From NCBI RefSeq assembly GCF_014873875.1, contig NZ_JADBEM010000001.1:5642001-5706000 (forward strand): a DNA stretch of 64,000 bases. Reading direction: 5' to 3'. The notes below the pieces were generated by a model, which was not told the DNA's origin, searched no databases, and saw nothing but the letters and a program-made list of their open reading frames with translations. The DNA is from Actinopolymorpha pittospori (GTDB lineage: Bacteria; Actinomycetota; Actinomycetes; Propionibacteriales; Actinopolymorphaceae). Positions 1-8,473 of the stretch are shown here, one piece after another. Made by a program: the position numbers and the translations under genes. Every line of letters begins with the position of its first letter. Positions within the stretch are counted from its first letter, which is position 1.

Positions 1-386
1 AGGTCCGCGCCTAAGGCGTTCATGTAGGCGGTGTCGTGCCGGAGGCCTTCGATGTCTTCCAGGCGGGTGCCGCCACACATCACGTTGTAGGTCAGGTTCA
101 GCACATGGTCGGACTCGTGGTAGGGCAGGTGCACCTTCAACAGGTGCAGACCCTCGTTGATCTGGTCAACCAGGCCCAGCTTGGTCACCAGCCGGTGCAC
201 CGCGGCGATCCCGCCGAAACAAGTCGCGTCGAGGTTCCCGCCGACCTCATAGGACACAGTCCCCGAGCCCAGCATCGGGGACGGCTGTTCGCCCCAGTGC
301 CCCGCCAACCCGTGACGCGCCGCAACCCGGCGTCGTCGACGCGCCGCGTTCCGCCGACTCTGAACATGCGATATCTTCTTCACCAC
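1..386 (-). CDS. IS1380-family transposase, N-terminal part (cut by window edge)
   Basis: An open reverse-strand frame runs from a GTG at 386 to the left edge. An ATG at 275 is a shorter alternative start. It reads AARHGLAGHWGEQPSP, then GSGTVSYEVGGN, LLKVHLPYHESDHVLN and GGTRLEDIEGLRHDT, which I recognise as the N-terminal region of IS1380-type DDE transposases. The catalytic DDE core would lie to the left of the window, so completeness cannot be judged. No terminal inverted repeat could be assigned with confidence, although AAGGCC-containing sequence lies just upstream (around 388-435). Family call is from recognisable motifs; intactness is unknown. Confidence 0.75.
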   Translation of the reverse strand, partial: MVKKISHVQSRRNAARRRRRVAARHGLAGHWGEQPSPMLGSGTVSYEVGGNLDATCFGGIAAVHRLVTKLGLVDQINEGLHLLKVHLPYHESDHVLNLTYNVMCGGTRLEDIEGLRHDTAYMNALGAD

Positions 387-869
387 AAAGGCCTTTTCTT
401 GCCGGACTGCGTTGTGAGCGCTAACCCAGCAAGATAAGGCCTTTGCCTATGAAAACGGCCATCCAGCCCAGCCGACACGCTTGGTCAAGGTCTAGTCGGG
501 CAGTCGGATGACGCATGTCCCGCTCGCGGAGCGGCTGGCGGCGAAGATCACCATCCGTCCGCGTCGAACAGGCTTGGGCCGTAGGCCTCGCCGGTTCGGG
601 CCCATTGCGTCGTGATACCGGCCGGCTCCGGTGCCTACCGTGCGAACGACGAGCTGGGCGGGCGCTCCATCCCCATCAGAAGGGCTCGTACGACGGGCAG
701 GCGGAGTGCGCAGTGCGCCCAGTGCTTCCCATAGCGGCCGATGTAGCCCTTTTTGGAGTGTGTGGGCTACACCGGTCGCCAGCATCCGCCACACGTGGGC
801 GTACTTTGACAGTGCCTGCGGTACCGCCTGGCGTAGGGGCCGCCGATGCCGTAGGTGGGGGTGCAGAAG
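387..869. other. Region without a supported gene
   Basis: Between the transposase start and the next gene, all open frames look like antisense or chance frames (Arg/Pro-rich, no motif). A TTGACA hexamer sits at 806-811 ahead of the following gene, but the sequence 17 bases on (TGGCGT) is a poor -10 box. I see no RNA gene or repeat. Confidence 0.4.
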
Positions 870-1487
870 ATGAGTGTCACCGTAATCGTCTTAATCGTTT
901 TGCTGGTCATCGCCGTGATCGCCCTGATCGCGTTGGCAAGCCGGGACGTCATGCGACGGCGTTCGACACGACTGCAGCAAAGGTTCGGGCCGGAGTATGA
1001 ACACGCGGTCGAAGAGACCGGAGGGCGGCGCCAAGCCGAGGCAGAGCTGAGGGAGCGGGAGCAGCGGCACGAGGAGCTGCATCTGCGCGCGCTGCCGTCT
1101 GAAGCACGCAACCGGTACCGCCAGGAGTGGCTCGGCATCCAGCAGCGCTTCGTCGATGTACCAGGCCAGGCGGTACTGGACGCGGACGAGCTGGTCCGGG
1201 TGATCATGCGCGACGTCGGCTACCCGGTGGACGACTTCGAACAACGCGCCGAGTACGTCTCGGTCGAACATCCAGACGTCGTGCGGCATTTCCGCTCAGC
1301 GCACTCCGTGGCCCTCGCGCAGCAACGCGGGCAAGCAGAAACCGAACCGCTGCCGCAAGCTGTGACCGACTACCGCGTCCTTGTGGACGAAGTGCTCGAA
1401 GACGAAGGCCGGAGCAACGGCACGGGCGAAGGCCGGAGCAACGGCCCGGGCGAAGGCCGGAGCAACGGCACGGACAAGGGTAGGTAA
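870..1487 (+). CDS. Small membrane-anchored hypothetical protein with C-terminal repeats
   Basis: About 205 residues from the ATG at 870; an in-frame GTG at 855 adds five. One N-terminal transmembrane helix ([20 protein letters not shown]) is followed by a basic stop-transfer stretch and a charged, probably cytoplasmic, helical domain rich in Glu/Arg/Gln. This resembles the secreted or membrane hypothetical proteins common in actinobacteria. The last ~24 residues are three copies of an EGRSNG(T/P)G/D octapeptide encoded by a 24-bp direct repeat. No enzymatic motif is visible and the function is unknown. It is flanked on the right by the remains of an oligopeptide transporter. Confidence 0.65.
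   Translation: MSVTVIVLIVLLVIAVIALIALASRDVMRRRSTRLQQRFGPEYEHAVEETGGRRQAEAELREREQRHEELHLRALPSEARNRYRQEWLGIQQRFVDVPGQAVLDADELVRVIMRDVGYPVDDFEQRAEYVSVEHPDVVRHFRSAHSVALAQQRGQAETEPLPQAVTDYRVLVDEVLEDEGRSNGTGEGRSNGPGEGRSNGTDKGR
1404..1475. repeat. Three tandem 24-bp repeats inside the preceding gene
   Basis: The unit starts GAAGGCCGGAGCAACGG and is repeated in frame at 1404-1427, 1428-1451 and 1452-1475 with one or two substitutions. It encodes the octapeptide tail, and copy number can change without frameshift because the unit is a multiple of three. Confidence 0.85.
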
Positions 1488-1544
1488 GGCACAGGCAGCC
1501 TATCCGCAATCGGTTCATGGATAGTGCCCTGCCACTCGGACGCG

Positions 1545-1860
1545 GCATCGCTTCGCACTGTGTCGAGTCGTTGCCGGCGGGCGTGCCCAGGCGTGGCACC
1601 GAGCGGAGCAGGGCCCGCGTGTACGGATGCTGCGGTGCGTGGAAGATCGCGCGGACCGGCGCGCTCTCGGCGACCGTTCCGAGGTACATCACTGCGACAT
1701 CATCGGCGATGTCGGCGACCACACCCAGGTCGTGGGTGATGAACATGATCGCCATGCCGGATTCGTCCCGGAGTTGGCGCAGCAGTTCAAGGATCTGTGC
1801 TTGCGTCGTCACGTCCAGGGCGGTGGTGGGCTCGTCGGCGATCAGTAGCTCGGGGCCGTC
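1545..1860 (-). pseudogene. OppD/DppD-type ABC ATPase fragment (inverted)
   Basis: The reverse strand encodes the second half of a peptide-ABC ATPase. It has Walker [16 protein letters not shown], the D-loop/H-switch region [15 protein letters not shown] and the typical tail [16 protein letters not shown]. The Walker A half is absent and homology stops abruptly near 1860. The missing C-terminal zinc-like cluster of the same type of protein lies directly beyond, but on the opposite strand (1909-2092). The simplest reading is a small inversion inside an old oppD gene with loss of its 5' half. Not expected to be functional. Confidence 0.8.
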
Positions 1861-1908
1861 CTGGAGCCGTCCACGGCGCAGGCCGGTCGGCGATCGTCAC
1901 GGTCACTT

Positions 1909-2092
1909 CGCCCGGGGAGTCGTCCCGCCTCCGTATCAACGCCCGTCGGGTTGCCCGTTCCACAGCCGCTGCGACGACGTCATGCCCGGACGCTGTGATC
2001 AGATCACGCCAGCGGCGGTTCGGGTTCCGGTGGGCGGCGCGCAGTCCAGCACAGTGCGCTGCCTCCTCTACGACGGAGAGGGTGACGCATAG
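1909..2092 (+). pseudogene. C-terminal remnant of an OppD-type ATPase
   Basis: The forward frame reads [19 protein letters not shown] followed by further Cys/Pro residues and ends with TAG at 2090-2092, immediately before the next ATG at 2093. P-x-GCPFHxRC is the hallmark of the oligopeptide/dipeptide ATPase C-terminal extension (oligo_HPY). The zero-distance junction with the following oppF-like gene is the normal operon order oppD-oppF, so this is the original strand and the 1545-1860 fragment is the inverted part. Confidence 0.75.
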
Positions 2093-3151
2093 ATGGAATC
2101 GCCAATGCTCGCGACCCGGCTGGCTGACTCGGTACCGGCGGAGCCGCTCCTCCGGATCGACGGCGTACGAATGCACTTCCCGGTTCGCAAGGGATTCTTC
2201 GGTCGGGTCGTCGGCAGCGTCCGTGCGGTCGACGGCGTGAGCCTCGAGATCCACCGAGGCGAGACGCTCGGCTTGGTAGGGGAGTCAGGCTCGGGCAAGA
2301 CCACCCTGGGCCGGTGCATCGTCCGCGCCTACCGCCCGACCACGGGCCGCATCCTCTATGCCGACGGAGGCCAGCCGGTCGACCTAGCAGAGTTGCGCAA
2401 AGGTGCCTTGCGGCCATACAGGCGAAAGATACGGATGGTCTTCCAAGATCCCTATGGCGCGCTCAACCCACGGTTGACGCTGCTCGAGCTCATCGGTGAA
2501 CCGTTGCGGATCCACGGCCTCGTGCAGGGGCACGAGATCGAAGACCGCGTGGCGGAGCTGCTGCGGACATGCGGCTTGCGCTCGGAGTACATGCATCGGT
2601 ATCCGCACGCGTTCTCCGGCGGGGAACGCCAGCGGATCGGGATTGCGCGGGCACTGGCTACCAGCCCCAGCCTGCTCATCCTCGACGAAGCGGTGAGCGC
2701 GCTCGACGTGTCGGTCCGGGCGCAGATCCTCAACGTTCCTGCAGGACCTGCAGGAACAGCTCGACCTCACCTACCTCTTCATCTCCCACGACCTCTCCGT
2801 CGTGGAGCACCTCTGCGACCGGGTGGCCGTGATGTATCTCGGGAAGATTGTGGAGACGACCGGTGCGGAACCCCTCTACGTCCGCCCGCGGCATCCCTAC
2901 ACCGAGGCGCTGTTGTCCGCGGTCCCGCGCCCTGACCCGGATGCGCCGAGGGGCGACCGGATCGTCCTCCGGGGCGACGTTCCCGACCCGGCCGCGCCGC
3001 CGCCCGGTTGTGCGTTCCATCCCGCTGTCAGTACGCCGACGAGCGGTGTGCTGTCGCCGAACCGGCGCTGGAGGAGAAGGAGTCGCCCGGACATCAGGTC
3101 GCCTGTCACCACACCGAGCGGCTGCACCTCAGGGGCGTGGCTCGTGGCTGA
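2093..3151 (+). pseudogene. OppF/DppF-type ABC ATPase with two compensating frameshifts
   Basis: The protein starts normally: an ABC domain with Walker [13 protein letters not shown]-loop MVFQDPYGALNPR, signature FSGGERQRIGIARAL and Walker [16 protein letters not shown]. An extra base at about 2736 (CAACGTTCCTG) shifts the frame. The continuation ([47 protein letters not shown]) is in the next frame. A missing base near 3021-3024 restores the first frame ([13 protein letters not shown] ... TGA at 3149-3151). Roughly 95 codons are therefore out of frame. Two opposite indels could be decay or sequencing errors. Without them this would be a normal ~350-residue peptide-transporter ATPase. Confidence 0.8.
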
Positions 3152-3362
3152 GACTGGCGCGGGTCGGTGTGGAGGGGCTGCTTGGCGCGGCCATGGTCGG
3201 CCGGCCGTACGTGGGTCTAGTGGTGTGCGCGAAGGCATCCGGGTCGACCGAGCTGTTCATCGTCCGCGCCGCGACCGGAGGCTTCCCGATGGTGCTCTTC
3301 GATCTCGTCGCGGTGACGTTGACGTCGTCGACCGCGCCAGGTATGTAGATCACAGGAGGGCG
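3152..3362. other. Short stretch without a recognised gene
   Basis: A forward frame reads [20 protein letters not shown] and ends at a TAG near 3346-3348. It has protein-like composition but no start or motif, and may be the tail of a lost gene. No function is offered. Confidence 0.25.
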
Positions 3363-3466
3363 ATTTCGCACCCCGAGCTCAGCTGAGGAGTCCGACCTCG
3401 CGGGCGTTTTCGCAGGTCAGAGGGTGCGCCCGGGAGGATTCGAACCTCCGACCATCGGATTAGAAG
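3363..3466. repeat. Attachment-site copy 1 (left end of island A), contains 3' half of tRNA-Arg
   Basis: Direct repeat of the segment at the intact tRNA-Arg (42987-43090). It opens with ATTTCGCACCCCG, is partly diverged to about 3405, then matches almost exactly from GCAGGTCAGAGGGTGCGCCC through the T-arm to the anticodon-loop triplet (GGATTAGAAG, complement strand). The 5' half of the tRNA is missing, so this is not a tRNA gene. Such a 3'-half duplication is what tRNA-targeting tyrosine integrases leave. A second ATTTCGCACCCCG lies at 3556-3568 on the other side of the core and could be an integrase arm site. Confidence 0.85.
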
Positions 3467-3798
3467 AATCACACGTAGTGTCTACAACGCCCTCACCTGC
3501 AGCTTTACCACCAAGATCACCCTCACCAGCATCCTGGCGAGCACTGGCGTACGGCATTTCGCACCCCGTCCCGCACCCCGCGCGCTCGCCTCCGGTGACG
3601 GCACCGGAGTGATGGTCTGGCGAAGTGGCGCAGCGGACGATCCACGACACCCGCAGGCTGCGGCTCAGCATCGCTCGTTAGGACCCATACAAACCGATTG
3701 GGCGGCGCGCCGAAGAGTGTCCCCACCGCGTCGCACGAGGCTGTGAAGTCCAGTACAAGTGGCACGTCGCTACGTCAGCAGAGCCCGAGGCATATGTA

Positions 3799-4443
3799 TC
3801 AGAACGCGGAGATGACCCGGGAGCGCTCACTGCGCGTAAGGGCGCTGATCAGGGCTGACTGGCCATGGCGGCGTACAGCCAAGCGCACCAGCAGGTCACG
3901 CACCGGAGCGAACACCTCGTCCGGGAACTCCGGAGTGGGTAGGTCAACGCTCAGCGCGAGATCGTCGGCATGCACCACAATCTCCAGCATGCGGGTGAGC
4001 AAGAAGTCATCCCGGCGCAGGGACCACCCTTGCCAGGGAATCAACACCACGTCACTCGCGGAATGGCCTGCGAGCAGCGCGCTCGCCGTCTCCAGCGCCC
4101 TGGTGGCTCGTGTTTTGAGGGCTGCTGCGCCAAGTGTTGCCGCGGCGTCGTCTGTGCTGCGATCGTTCGGCGGGTCATCGGGCGAGCTCGACGTAACCCA
4201 GGCAGCGCGGTCGTAGTGGGTGTCAACGGAGTCCAAGGGCGGGACATCGGTCGTGAACGGGAGGAGTTCTGCGGCGCGGGCGATCTGCCGCCCGAGGTGG
4301 CAGGCAAGCGCCCCTACGGACATCTTCAGCAAGGCGCTCGGCCGCAGCCACTGATCGGAGACGTCGGTTCGCTGGATCAGCTCCAGTGCAATCGTTCCGG
4401 CGATCGGGAACGCTGCATCCAAGCTGTCGACGGTCTCGCGCAT
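3799..4443 (-). CDS. DinB-like maleylpyruvate isomerase family (MDMPI_N) protein
   Basis: 214 residues. It has the four-helix DinB/MDMPI architecture: an early His in VGALACHLGRQIARA and a C-terminal RMLEIVVHADDLALSV segment, whose E..H..DD pattern matches the metal-binding Glu/His positions of mycothiol-dependent maleylpyruvate isomerase-type proteins of actinobacteria. These are thiol-cofactor transferases or isomerases of mostly unknown substrate. It stands alone, downstream (on its strand) of the GNAT remnant. The start is an ATG followed by RETVDSLDAAF. Substrate cannot be inferred. Confidence 0.7.
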   Translation of the reverse strand: MRETVDSLDAAFPIAGTIALELIQRTDVSDQWLRPSALLKMSVGALACHLGRQIARAAELLPFTTDVPPLDSVDTHYDRAAWVTSSSPDDPPNDRSTDDAAATLGAAALKTRATRALETASALLAGHSASDVVLIPWQGWSLRRDDFLLTRMLEIVVHADDLALSVDLPTPEFPDEVFAPVRDLLVRLAVRRHGQSALISALTRSERSRVISAF

Positions 4444-4602
4444 CCGATCAGTCTCGCATGCCGCCAGCTCGACGCTGCCTCTCGTCCGCGCAGTATCGCA
4501 AGGGCCGCGGACTCACTCCGACCGCTCTGGCAGCTTCGCTGATCTCCACGTCGGCGGCACGTACCGGGCCTTCTTTGCACTCGCCAGTCACCTGGTAGGC
4601 GT

Positions 4603-4752
4603 CACGTGCACTGCATCACCAGCCCGCAGAACGCGGCGTCGCAGGCGTTCCACGCGCGACTCGGCTTCACGACCTCAGCTGTGAAGCCGGACTACGACGG
4701 GCCCGGACTCGATCGCGTGGCGTTCACCATCGATCTTGCGCGAATCCGATGA
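4603..4752 (+). pseudogene. C-terminal fragment of a GNAT acetyltransferase
   Basis: About 50 codons read HVHCITSPQNAASQAFHARL and then GF, V, PDYDGPGLDRVAFTIDL. This is the typical last part of a GNAT N-acetyltransferase (N..A..FH..LGF, with the final beta strands), ending at TGA 4750-4752. The acetyl-CoA-binding N-terminal part is not found upstream in any frame, so this is a relic. Confidence 0.65.
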
Positions 4753-5007
4753 CCGGCCCATCGGCAGCATCCTCGACGACTCGAAGCCAGCGCGTGACGG
4801 CGGTGAGATCGATCACGCCTGGGTGGGGCGAAGCTGTCTTGTCGAGTCCCTCGAAGGCGGTCCGGTCCGGTGCCTCTGATTCACGACCACCAATCGGCCG
4901 GCTGGCGAGTCTGGGCTGACGTCACGATCGCGATCATCATGGCCGCTGGGATGATTGCGCTGCTCACTTACGGGCCGCGAGATCGAGCGGCTGGAAGGGG
5001 ATCTCTC
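4753..5007. other. Short gap upstream of the isochorismatase-like gene
   Basis: No supported gene. A forward frame is open from 4870 into the next gene, but its N-terminal ~46 residues look like read-through upstream sequence. A purine-rich GGAAGGGGA (about 4992-5000) is the likely ribosome-binding site of the GTG at 5008. Confidence 0.4.
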
Positions 5008-5580
5008 GTGACCACAGCACTGATCATCGGCGACGTCCAGCGAGGCATCACAGGCAGCTACCCGTTCGCCGAGCAGGTGGTGCCGCCGCTCACCGAACTG
5101 CTGCCCCGCGCCCGGGCGGCAGGTGTCCTCGTCGTGTTCGTACACTTCGCCTTCCGGCCCAGCGGGGTCGACCTGCCGCCGGACAACGAGCTGTACCGGT
5201 CGTTCTTCGACGCCGGGGATGCCTTCCACGAAGGATCACCCGGTACCGAGATCGATCTGCCGGTCACCGATTCTGACGTCGTCGTGCGCAAGCGCCGGGC
5301 CAGTGCATTCGCGGGTACGGACCTCGACCTCGTGCTGCGTGCTCGCGGCGTCGGCACGGTCGCGATCGCCGGGGTCGCGACCGGCGCGATGGTCGCCGCG
5401 ACGTGCTACGACGCGGCGGACCGCGACTACCACGTGACCGTGCTGCGCGACGGGTGCGGCGACGCCGATCCGGCCGTGCACGAGTTCTTCATGGACACGG
5501 TCTTCCCGAGCCGGGCTTTCGAGGTCACGTCCTGCGCCGGCTGGCCGGGCAGGCAAGCGCGAGCGCGAGCGCCGCATTGA
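5008..5580 (+). CDS. Isochorismatase-like (cysteine hydrolase superfamily) protein lacking the usual nucleophile
   Basis: 190 residues from the GTG at 5008, chosen because ALIIGDVQRG is the canonical first strand and a GGAAGG ribosome site precedes it. The fold markers are IGDVQ (catalytic Asp), VVVRKRRASAFAGTDLD (catalytic Lys region) and VATGAMVAATCYDAADRDYH. In true isochorismatases and nicotinamidases the last motif carries a Cys (T-x-x-C-V). Here the position is Met (GAMVAAT), with a Cys four residues later. It is probably a member of the actinobacterial subgroup lacking the nucleophile, so hydrolase activity is doubtful. No operon partners. Confidence 0.7.
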   Translation: MTTALIIGDVQRGITGSYPFAEQVVPPLTELLPRARAAGVLVVFVHFAFRPSGVDLPPDNELYRSFFDAGDAFHEGSPGTEIDLPVTDSDVVVRKRRASAFAGTDLDLVLRARGVGTVAIAGVATGAMVAATCYDAADRDYHVTVLRDGCGDADPAVHEFFMDTVFPSRAFEVTSCAGWPGRQARARAPH

Positions 5581-5619
5581 AGCTGACCGCACCATCGCGG
5601 GCGCCATCGCGACTGGCCA

Positions 5620-6066
5620 TCACGCCGCGGCCCGTCCTTGCTCCTCAGGTGGCCGGACTTCGCGGAACTGGCCCAGTAGCAGCAGGTCGTAGGAGATCTT
5701 CAGCACGCCCCCGGTGACGAGCGGCCAGCCGAACGTCGAGTGGCCCAGCATCCAGCCAGCGAGGATGGGCGGCACCACGGATGCCAGGCTGCGTGGCACG
5801 TTCGTCACGCTCGCCGCTGCCGGGCGCTCGGCTGGTGAGACGACTGCCATCACGTACGACGTGCGCACGGGAACGTCCATCTGCGACAGCGCCAACAGCG
5901 CGGCGACCGCGAGCGGCGCGGTCGGCATGAACGCGGCGAGGATCAGGAAGCCGTTCGCCGGGAGGTGGGTGAACACCATCGTCCGCACGAGCCCGATGCG
6001 GCGGGCGATGCGCACGGCGACGAGCGAGGAGAATGCCGAGAGCAGGCCGGTCCAGAAGAACGCCGC
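5620..6066 (-). pseudogene. C-terminal half of an MFS transporter, truncated by a transposase
   Basis: The reverse strand encodes about five transmembrane segments: FFWTGLLSAFSSLVAVRIAR, then VRTMVFTHLPANGFLILAAF, APLAVAALLALSQMDVPVR with TSYVMAV, and a final SLASVVPPILAGWMLG helix. The DVPVRTSYVMAVVSP.ER pattern is typical of drug-exporter-type MFS proteins. Homology starts abruptly at about 6066, where the sequence switches to transposase. The N-terminal half is missing from the window. Confidence 0.75.
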
Positions 6067-6557
6067 GCGATGTGCCGATACCCACCGGTGGCCTCCAGGT
6101 CCGGGGCCGCACCCGCCTGCCAGGCCCGCTCACGCGCCTTCGCCCGCGCCTGGCGCACCAGCCCCAGATGCTGTTCATCGATCCTGTCGACCAGCCGCCA
6201 CACGGTCGGCTGACTGGCCACCGCCCCGTGCAGTTGCGGGCGGTCCCGCAACACCGCGATCCCCGACGTCGCCCTCGCCCCATCGGCGATCGCACACGCC
6301 TGATCAGCGAACACCTGCCCCGGGGAGTGAAGCCACGGGCCCCGATACGTGTCAGCCAACGCCTGGGTGACGAACCTGGTCAGACCCACGAACTCAGCGA
6401 GCTCGCGCAGCATCGACACACCCGCATGCGAGGCCAACCCGTGCCCATCCGAGCTGACCCGAAACCGCGGCCCAGCCACGCCACCCCTGCCGCCAGCCGA
6501 ACCATCCTTGCCTCGCCGTGCCTTCTTCCCACCCGACGAACCCTTGCTACGCTTCAC
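6067..6557 (-). pseudogene. IS1380-type transposase, N-terminal fragment
   Basis: From a GTG at 6557 the frame gives a basic leader (KRSKGSSGGKKARRGK), then FRVSSDGHGLASHAGVSMLR, LADTYRGPW, VFADQACAIADGA and VASQPTVWRLVDRIDE. This is the classical N-terminal part of IS1380 (DDE group 1) transposases. It stops near 6067 inside MFS sequence, so the catalytic core is lost. It is a different subgroup from the transposase at the left edge of the window. Confidence 0.75.
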
Positions 6558-6560
6558 CTA

Positions 6561-6630
6561 CGGAGTGCCTTTCTGCGAGAAAGATCGTTGTCCTCAAACA
6601 CCGATTCTTCCTTACAGGCAAGGCACTCCG
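6561..6630. repeat. 11-bp inverted repeat upstream of the transposase fragment
   Basis: CGGAGTGCCTT (6561-6571) and its exact complement AAGGCACTCCG (6620-6630) are separated by 48 bases. They lie immediately upstream of the truncated transposase. They may be an IS terminal repeat with a nested copy or a hairpin. Confidence 0.45.
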
Positions 6631-6968
6631 CCGCATTTAGACCCCGTGCCGCCGACCCACGTGAATAGCCGAGGCTAAACCGGTCGGAGAATGCACCTGA
6701 CCGATCCGCTTGTGGCAGCCGTCGGTTGGCACTCGTGGCCGGCGCGGCGCACGGTCTGCTAGCGGTCCAGGCCGCCCGGCTGCCAGATTATCTTGCGATG
6801 TACTCGACGGCGTTCGCCAAGGTCCCGCAACGTCATGATCGGGAACAATGGGCTGGGGCTGAGTCGAGTGGCGCCTACACTGCGAGTTATGGTTACGGCG
6901 CTGTGGAGTCCGGGTTCGAGCGTGCCCTTCGCCGGAAGCCCGATGCTTAGCGCCCTGGGTCGACGGGG
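6631..6968. other. Promoter-side region upstream of the ROK regulator
   Basis: A forward frame of 74 codons (6726-6950) has no recognisable domain or good ribosome site, and I do not support it as a gene. Otherwise no feature is visible. Confidence 0.35.
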
Positions 6969-8267
6969 GTGCTGGCGGTGAGTTTCGGCCGGGGGAGCAA
7001 CCTGCCGGCGATCGGCAGCTACAACCAGGCTGTGGTCCTGGACGCGATTCGCCGCGCTCGCGGTGGCTTGAGTCGAGTCGAGATCGCTCAACGAACTGGC
7101 CTGACCGCGCAGACTGTCGGTAACGTATCCCGAAAGTTGCTGCAAGAGGGTCTGATCCGCGAGAGCGGCCGGGTCATCAATGGGCCTGGCAAACCGCGCC
7201 AGATGCTCCAGCTGCGACCGGCAGGACGCTTCGCGGTCGGCGTGCACGTCGACCCCGCCGTAATTACTCTTGTCCTGGCCAACTTAGAGGGCTCGGTCGT
7301 GGCTCATTCGCGCTACCGAACCCCCTCCAGTTCGCGCCCGAATGAGGTCGTTGACCTGATCGCCCGCCGCACGCGCGAGTTGGTCAGAGGGGCAGACGTG
7401 GTACCCGAGCGACTCCTGGGTCTCGGCGTCGCCGTTCCAGGTCCTATCGACGTTGAAGCCGGAGTGGTTCTGGACCCGCCCTTGCTGCCCCTTTGGCGGG
7501 ACGTGCCGTTGCGGCAGGTCCTCACCGAGGCCACCGGTCTGCCGGTGCTGGTGGACAAGGACGCGATCGCTGCCGTTGTCGGCGAGCTCTGGCTCGGAGC
7601 CGGCGCGGACGATCGGCGTAAGGAGCGCACTGGCGTCGCCTTCGTCTACTACGGCGCGGGTCTGGCGGCTGGCCTCGTGGTCAACGGAGAGACAGTTCGT
7701 GGCAAGGGCTCGGTCGCGGGCAACATCGGCCACATCACTGTCGACGACCGGGGGCCAACGTGTAGTTGCGGCCGGGTCGGCTGCCTGGGCATGTTGGTGA
7801 CCCCGCAGGGCCTGGTGTTGGAGGCGATAGCCCGAGGTGTGCTGCCGAGCCCCGCTGCCCCGGTCGACGAGAAGGCCGACATGAAGTCGGTCGAGCGTCC
7901 TTTCATGCGCCTGGCGCGGCTGGCCGAGCGAGGCGACGTCGCGGCGCGGGAGGTGCTGCGCCAGGCGGGTGTTCGCCTGGCCCGGGCTGTCGTGGTGCTG
8001 GCGAACCTCCTGGACATGGACGATTTCGTGTTCGGCGGGCCGTTCTGGCGACCGATCTCGGCGCAGTTGCTGGACTCGGTACGTGAGGCTGTGCTCACCT
8101 CTACGGCGCTTGTACCCAAGCAGGCGATGCACCTGGTCGACACGCGCATCGGGGAGGACGTTGCCGCGGTCGGTGGCGCATGTCTGGTGCTGGACGCCGC
8201 AGTGACACCCCGGCCGGCGGCCATGCTCATCTCGGCCAAGGGCTCCTCGGGCGCGCTGGCGTTGTGA
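6969..8267 (+). CDS. ROK-family transcriptional regulator
   Basis: 432 residues from a GTG at 6969 (a GTG at 6978 is equally possible). The N-terminal winged helix (residues ~20-75, AIGSYNQAVVLDAIR ... LSRVEIAQRTGLTAQTVGNV) is followed by a ROK domain with VAVPGPID, GLPVLVDKDAIAAVVGELW and the zinc motif CSCGRVGCLG. ROK repressors bind a sugar or sugar phosphate and release a sugar-uptake operon. The genes immediately downstream, on the same strand, are a carbohydrate ABC system and a sulfatase, so it most likely controls them. The glucokinase DxGxT ATP motif is absent, as in regulators. Confidence 0.88.
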   Translation: MLAVSFGRGSNLPAIGSYNQAVVLDAIRRARGGLSRVEIAQRTGLTAQTVGNVSRKLLQEGLIRESGRVINGPGKPRQMLQLRPAGRFAVGVHVDPAVITLVLANLEGSVVAHSRYRTPSSSRPNEVVDLIARRTRELVRGADVVPERLLGLGVAVPGPIDVEAGVVLDPPLLPLWRDVPLRQVLTEATGLPVLVDKDAIAAVVGELWLGAGADDRRKERTGVAFVYYGAGLAAGLVVNGETVRGKGSVAGNIGHITVDDRGPTCSCGRVGCLGMLVTPQGLVLEAIARGVLPSPAAPVDEKADMKSVERPFMRLARLAERGDVAAREVLRQAGVRLARAVVVLANLLDMDDFVFGGPFWRPISAQLLDSVREAVLTSTALVPKQAMHLVDTRIGEDVAAVGGACLVLDAAVTPRPAAMLISAKGSSGALAL

Positions 8268-8412
8268 CCGCCTGAGTGGCCAAGGTCCAGGCCCGCCGGT
8301 GTCCCGCCGACGCTGTGTCGGGTGGTATGGGTTCCCTGCCGCTCCGTCACCCAATCAGCTCGAGCCCGCCGTTGCCCGGTCGGAGTCACCCTTGACGGGA
8401 ATAAGTAACTAT

Positions 8413-8424
8413 GTTTTATTAAAC
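8413..8424. promoter_or_regulatory. AT-rich palindrome, candidate ROK operator
   Basis: GTTTTATTAAAC is a near-perfect dyad in otherwise very GC-rich DNA, preceded by AATAAGTAACTAT. It lies 50 bp upstream of the binding-protein gene and downstream of the ROK gene. This is a sensible place for an operator of the transport operon. Inference only. Confidence 0.45.
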
Positions 8425-8473
8425 TCGGCCTCACGGTCTTAGCAGGTCCCCCGGCATCGCTGCAAGGAGCGAC

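Noticed and set aside
3421-3466. A tRNA-Arg gene at the left att
   Set aside because: Only the 3' half is present; D-arm and 5' acceptor strand are missing. The same holds for 13402-13445.
3417-3671. An integrase C-terminus reading through the left att
   Set aside because: The frame extends through the tRNA fragment (SNPMVGGSNPPGRT), as many integrase tails do, but nothing upstream resembles a catalytic domain. Too weak to annotate as a gene.
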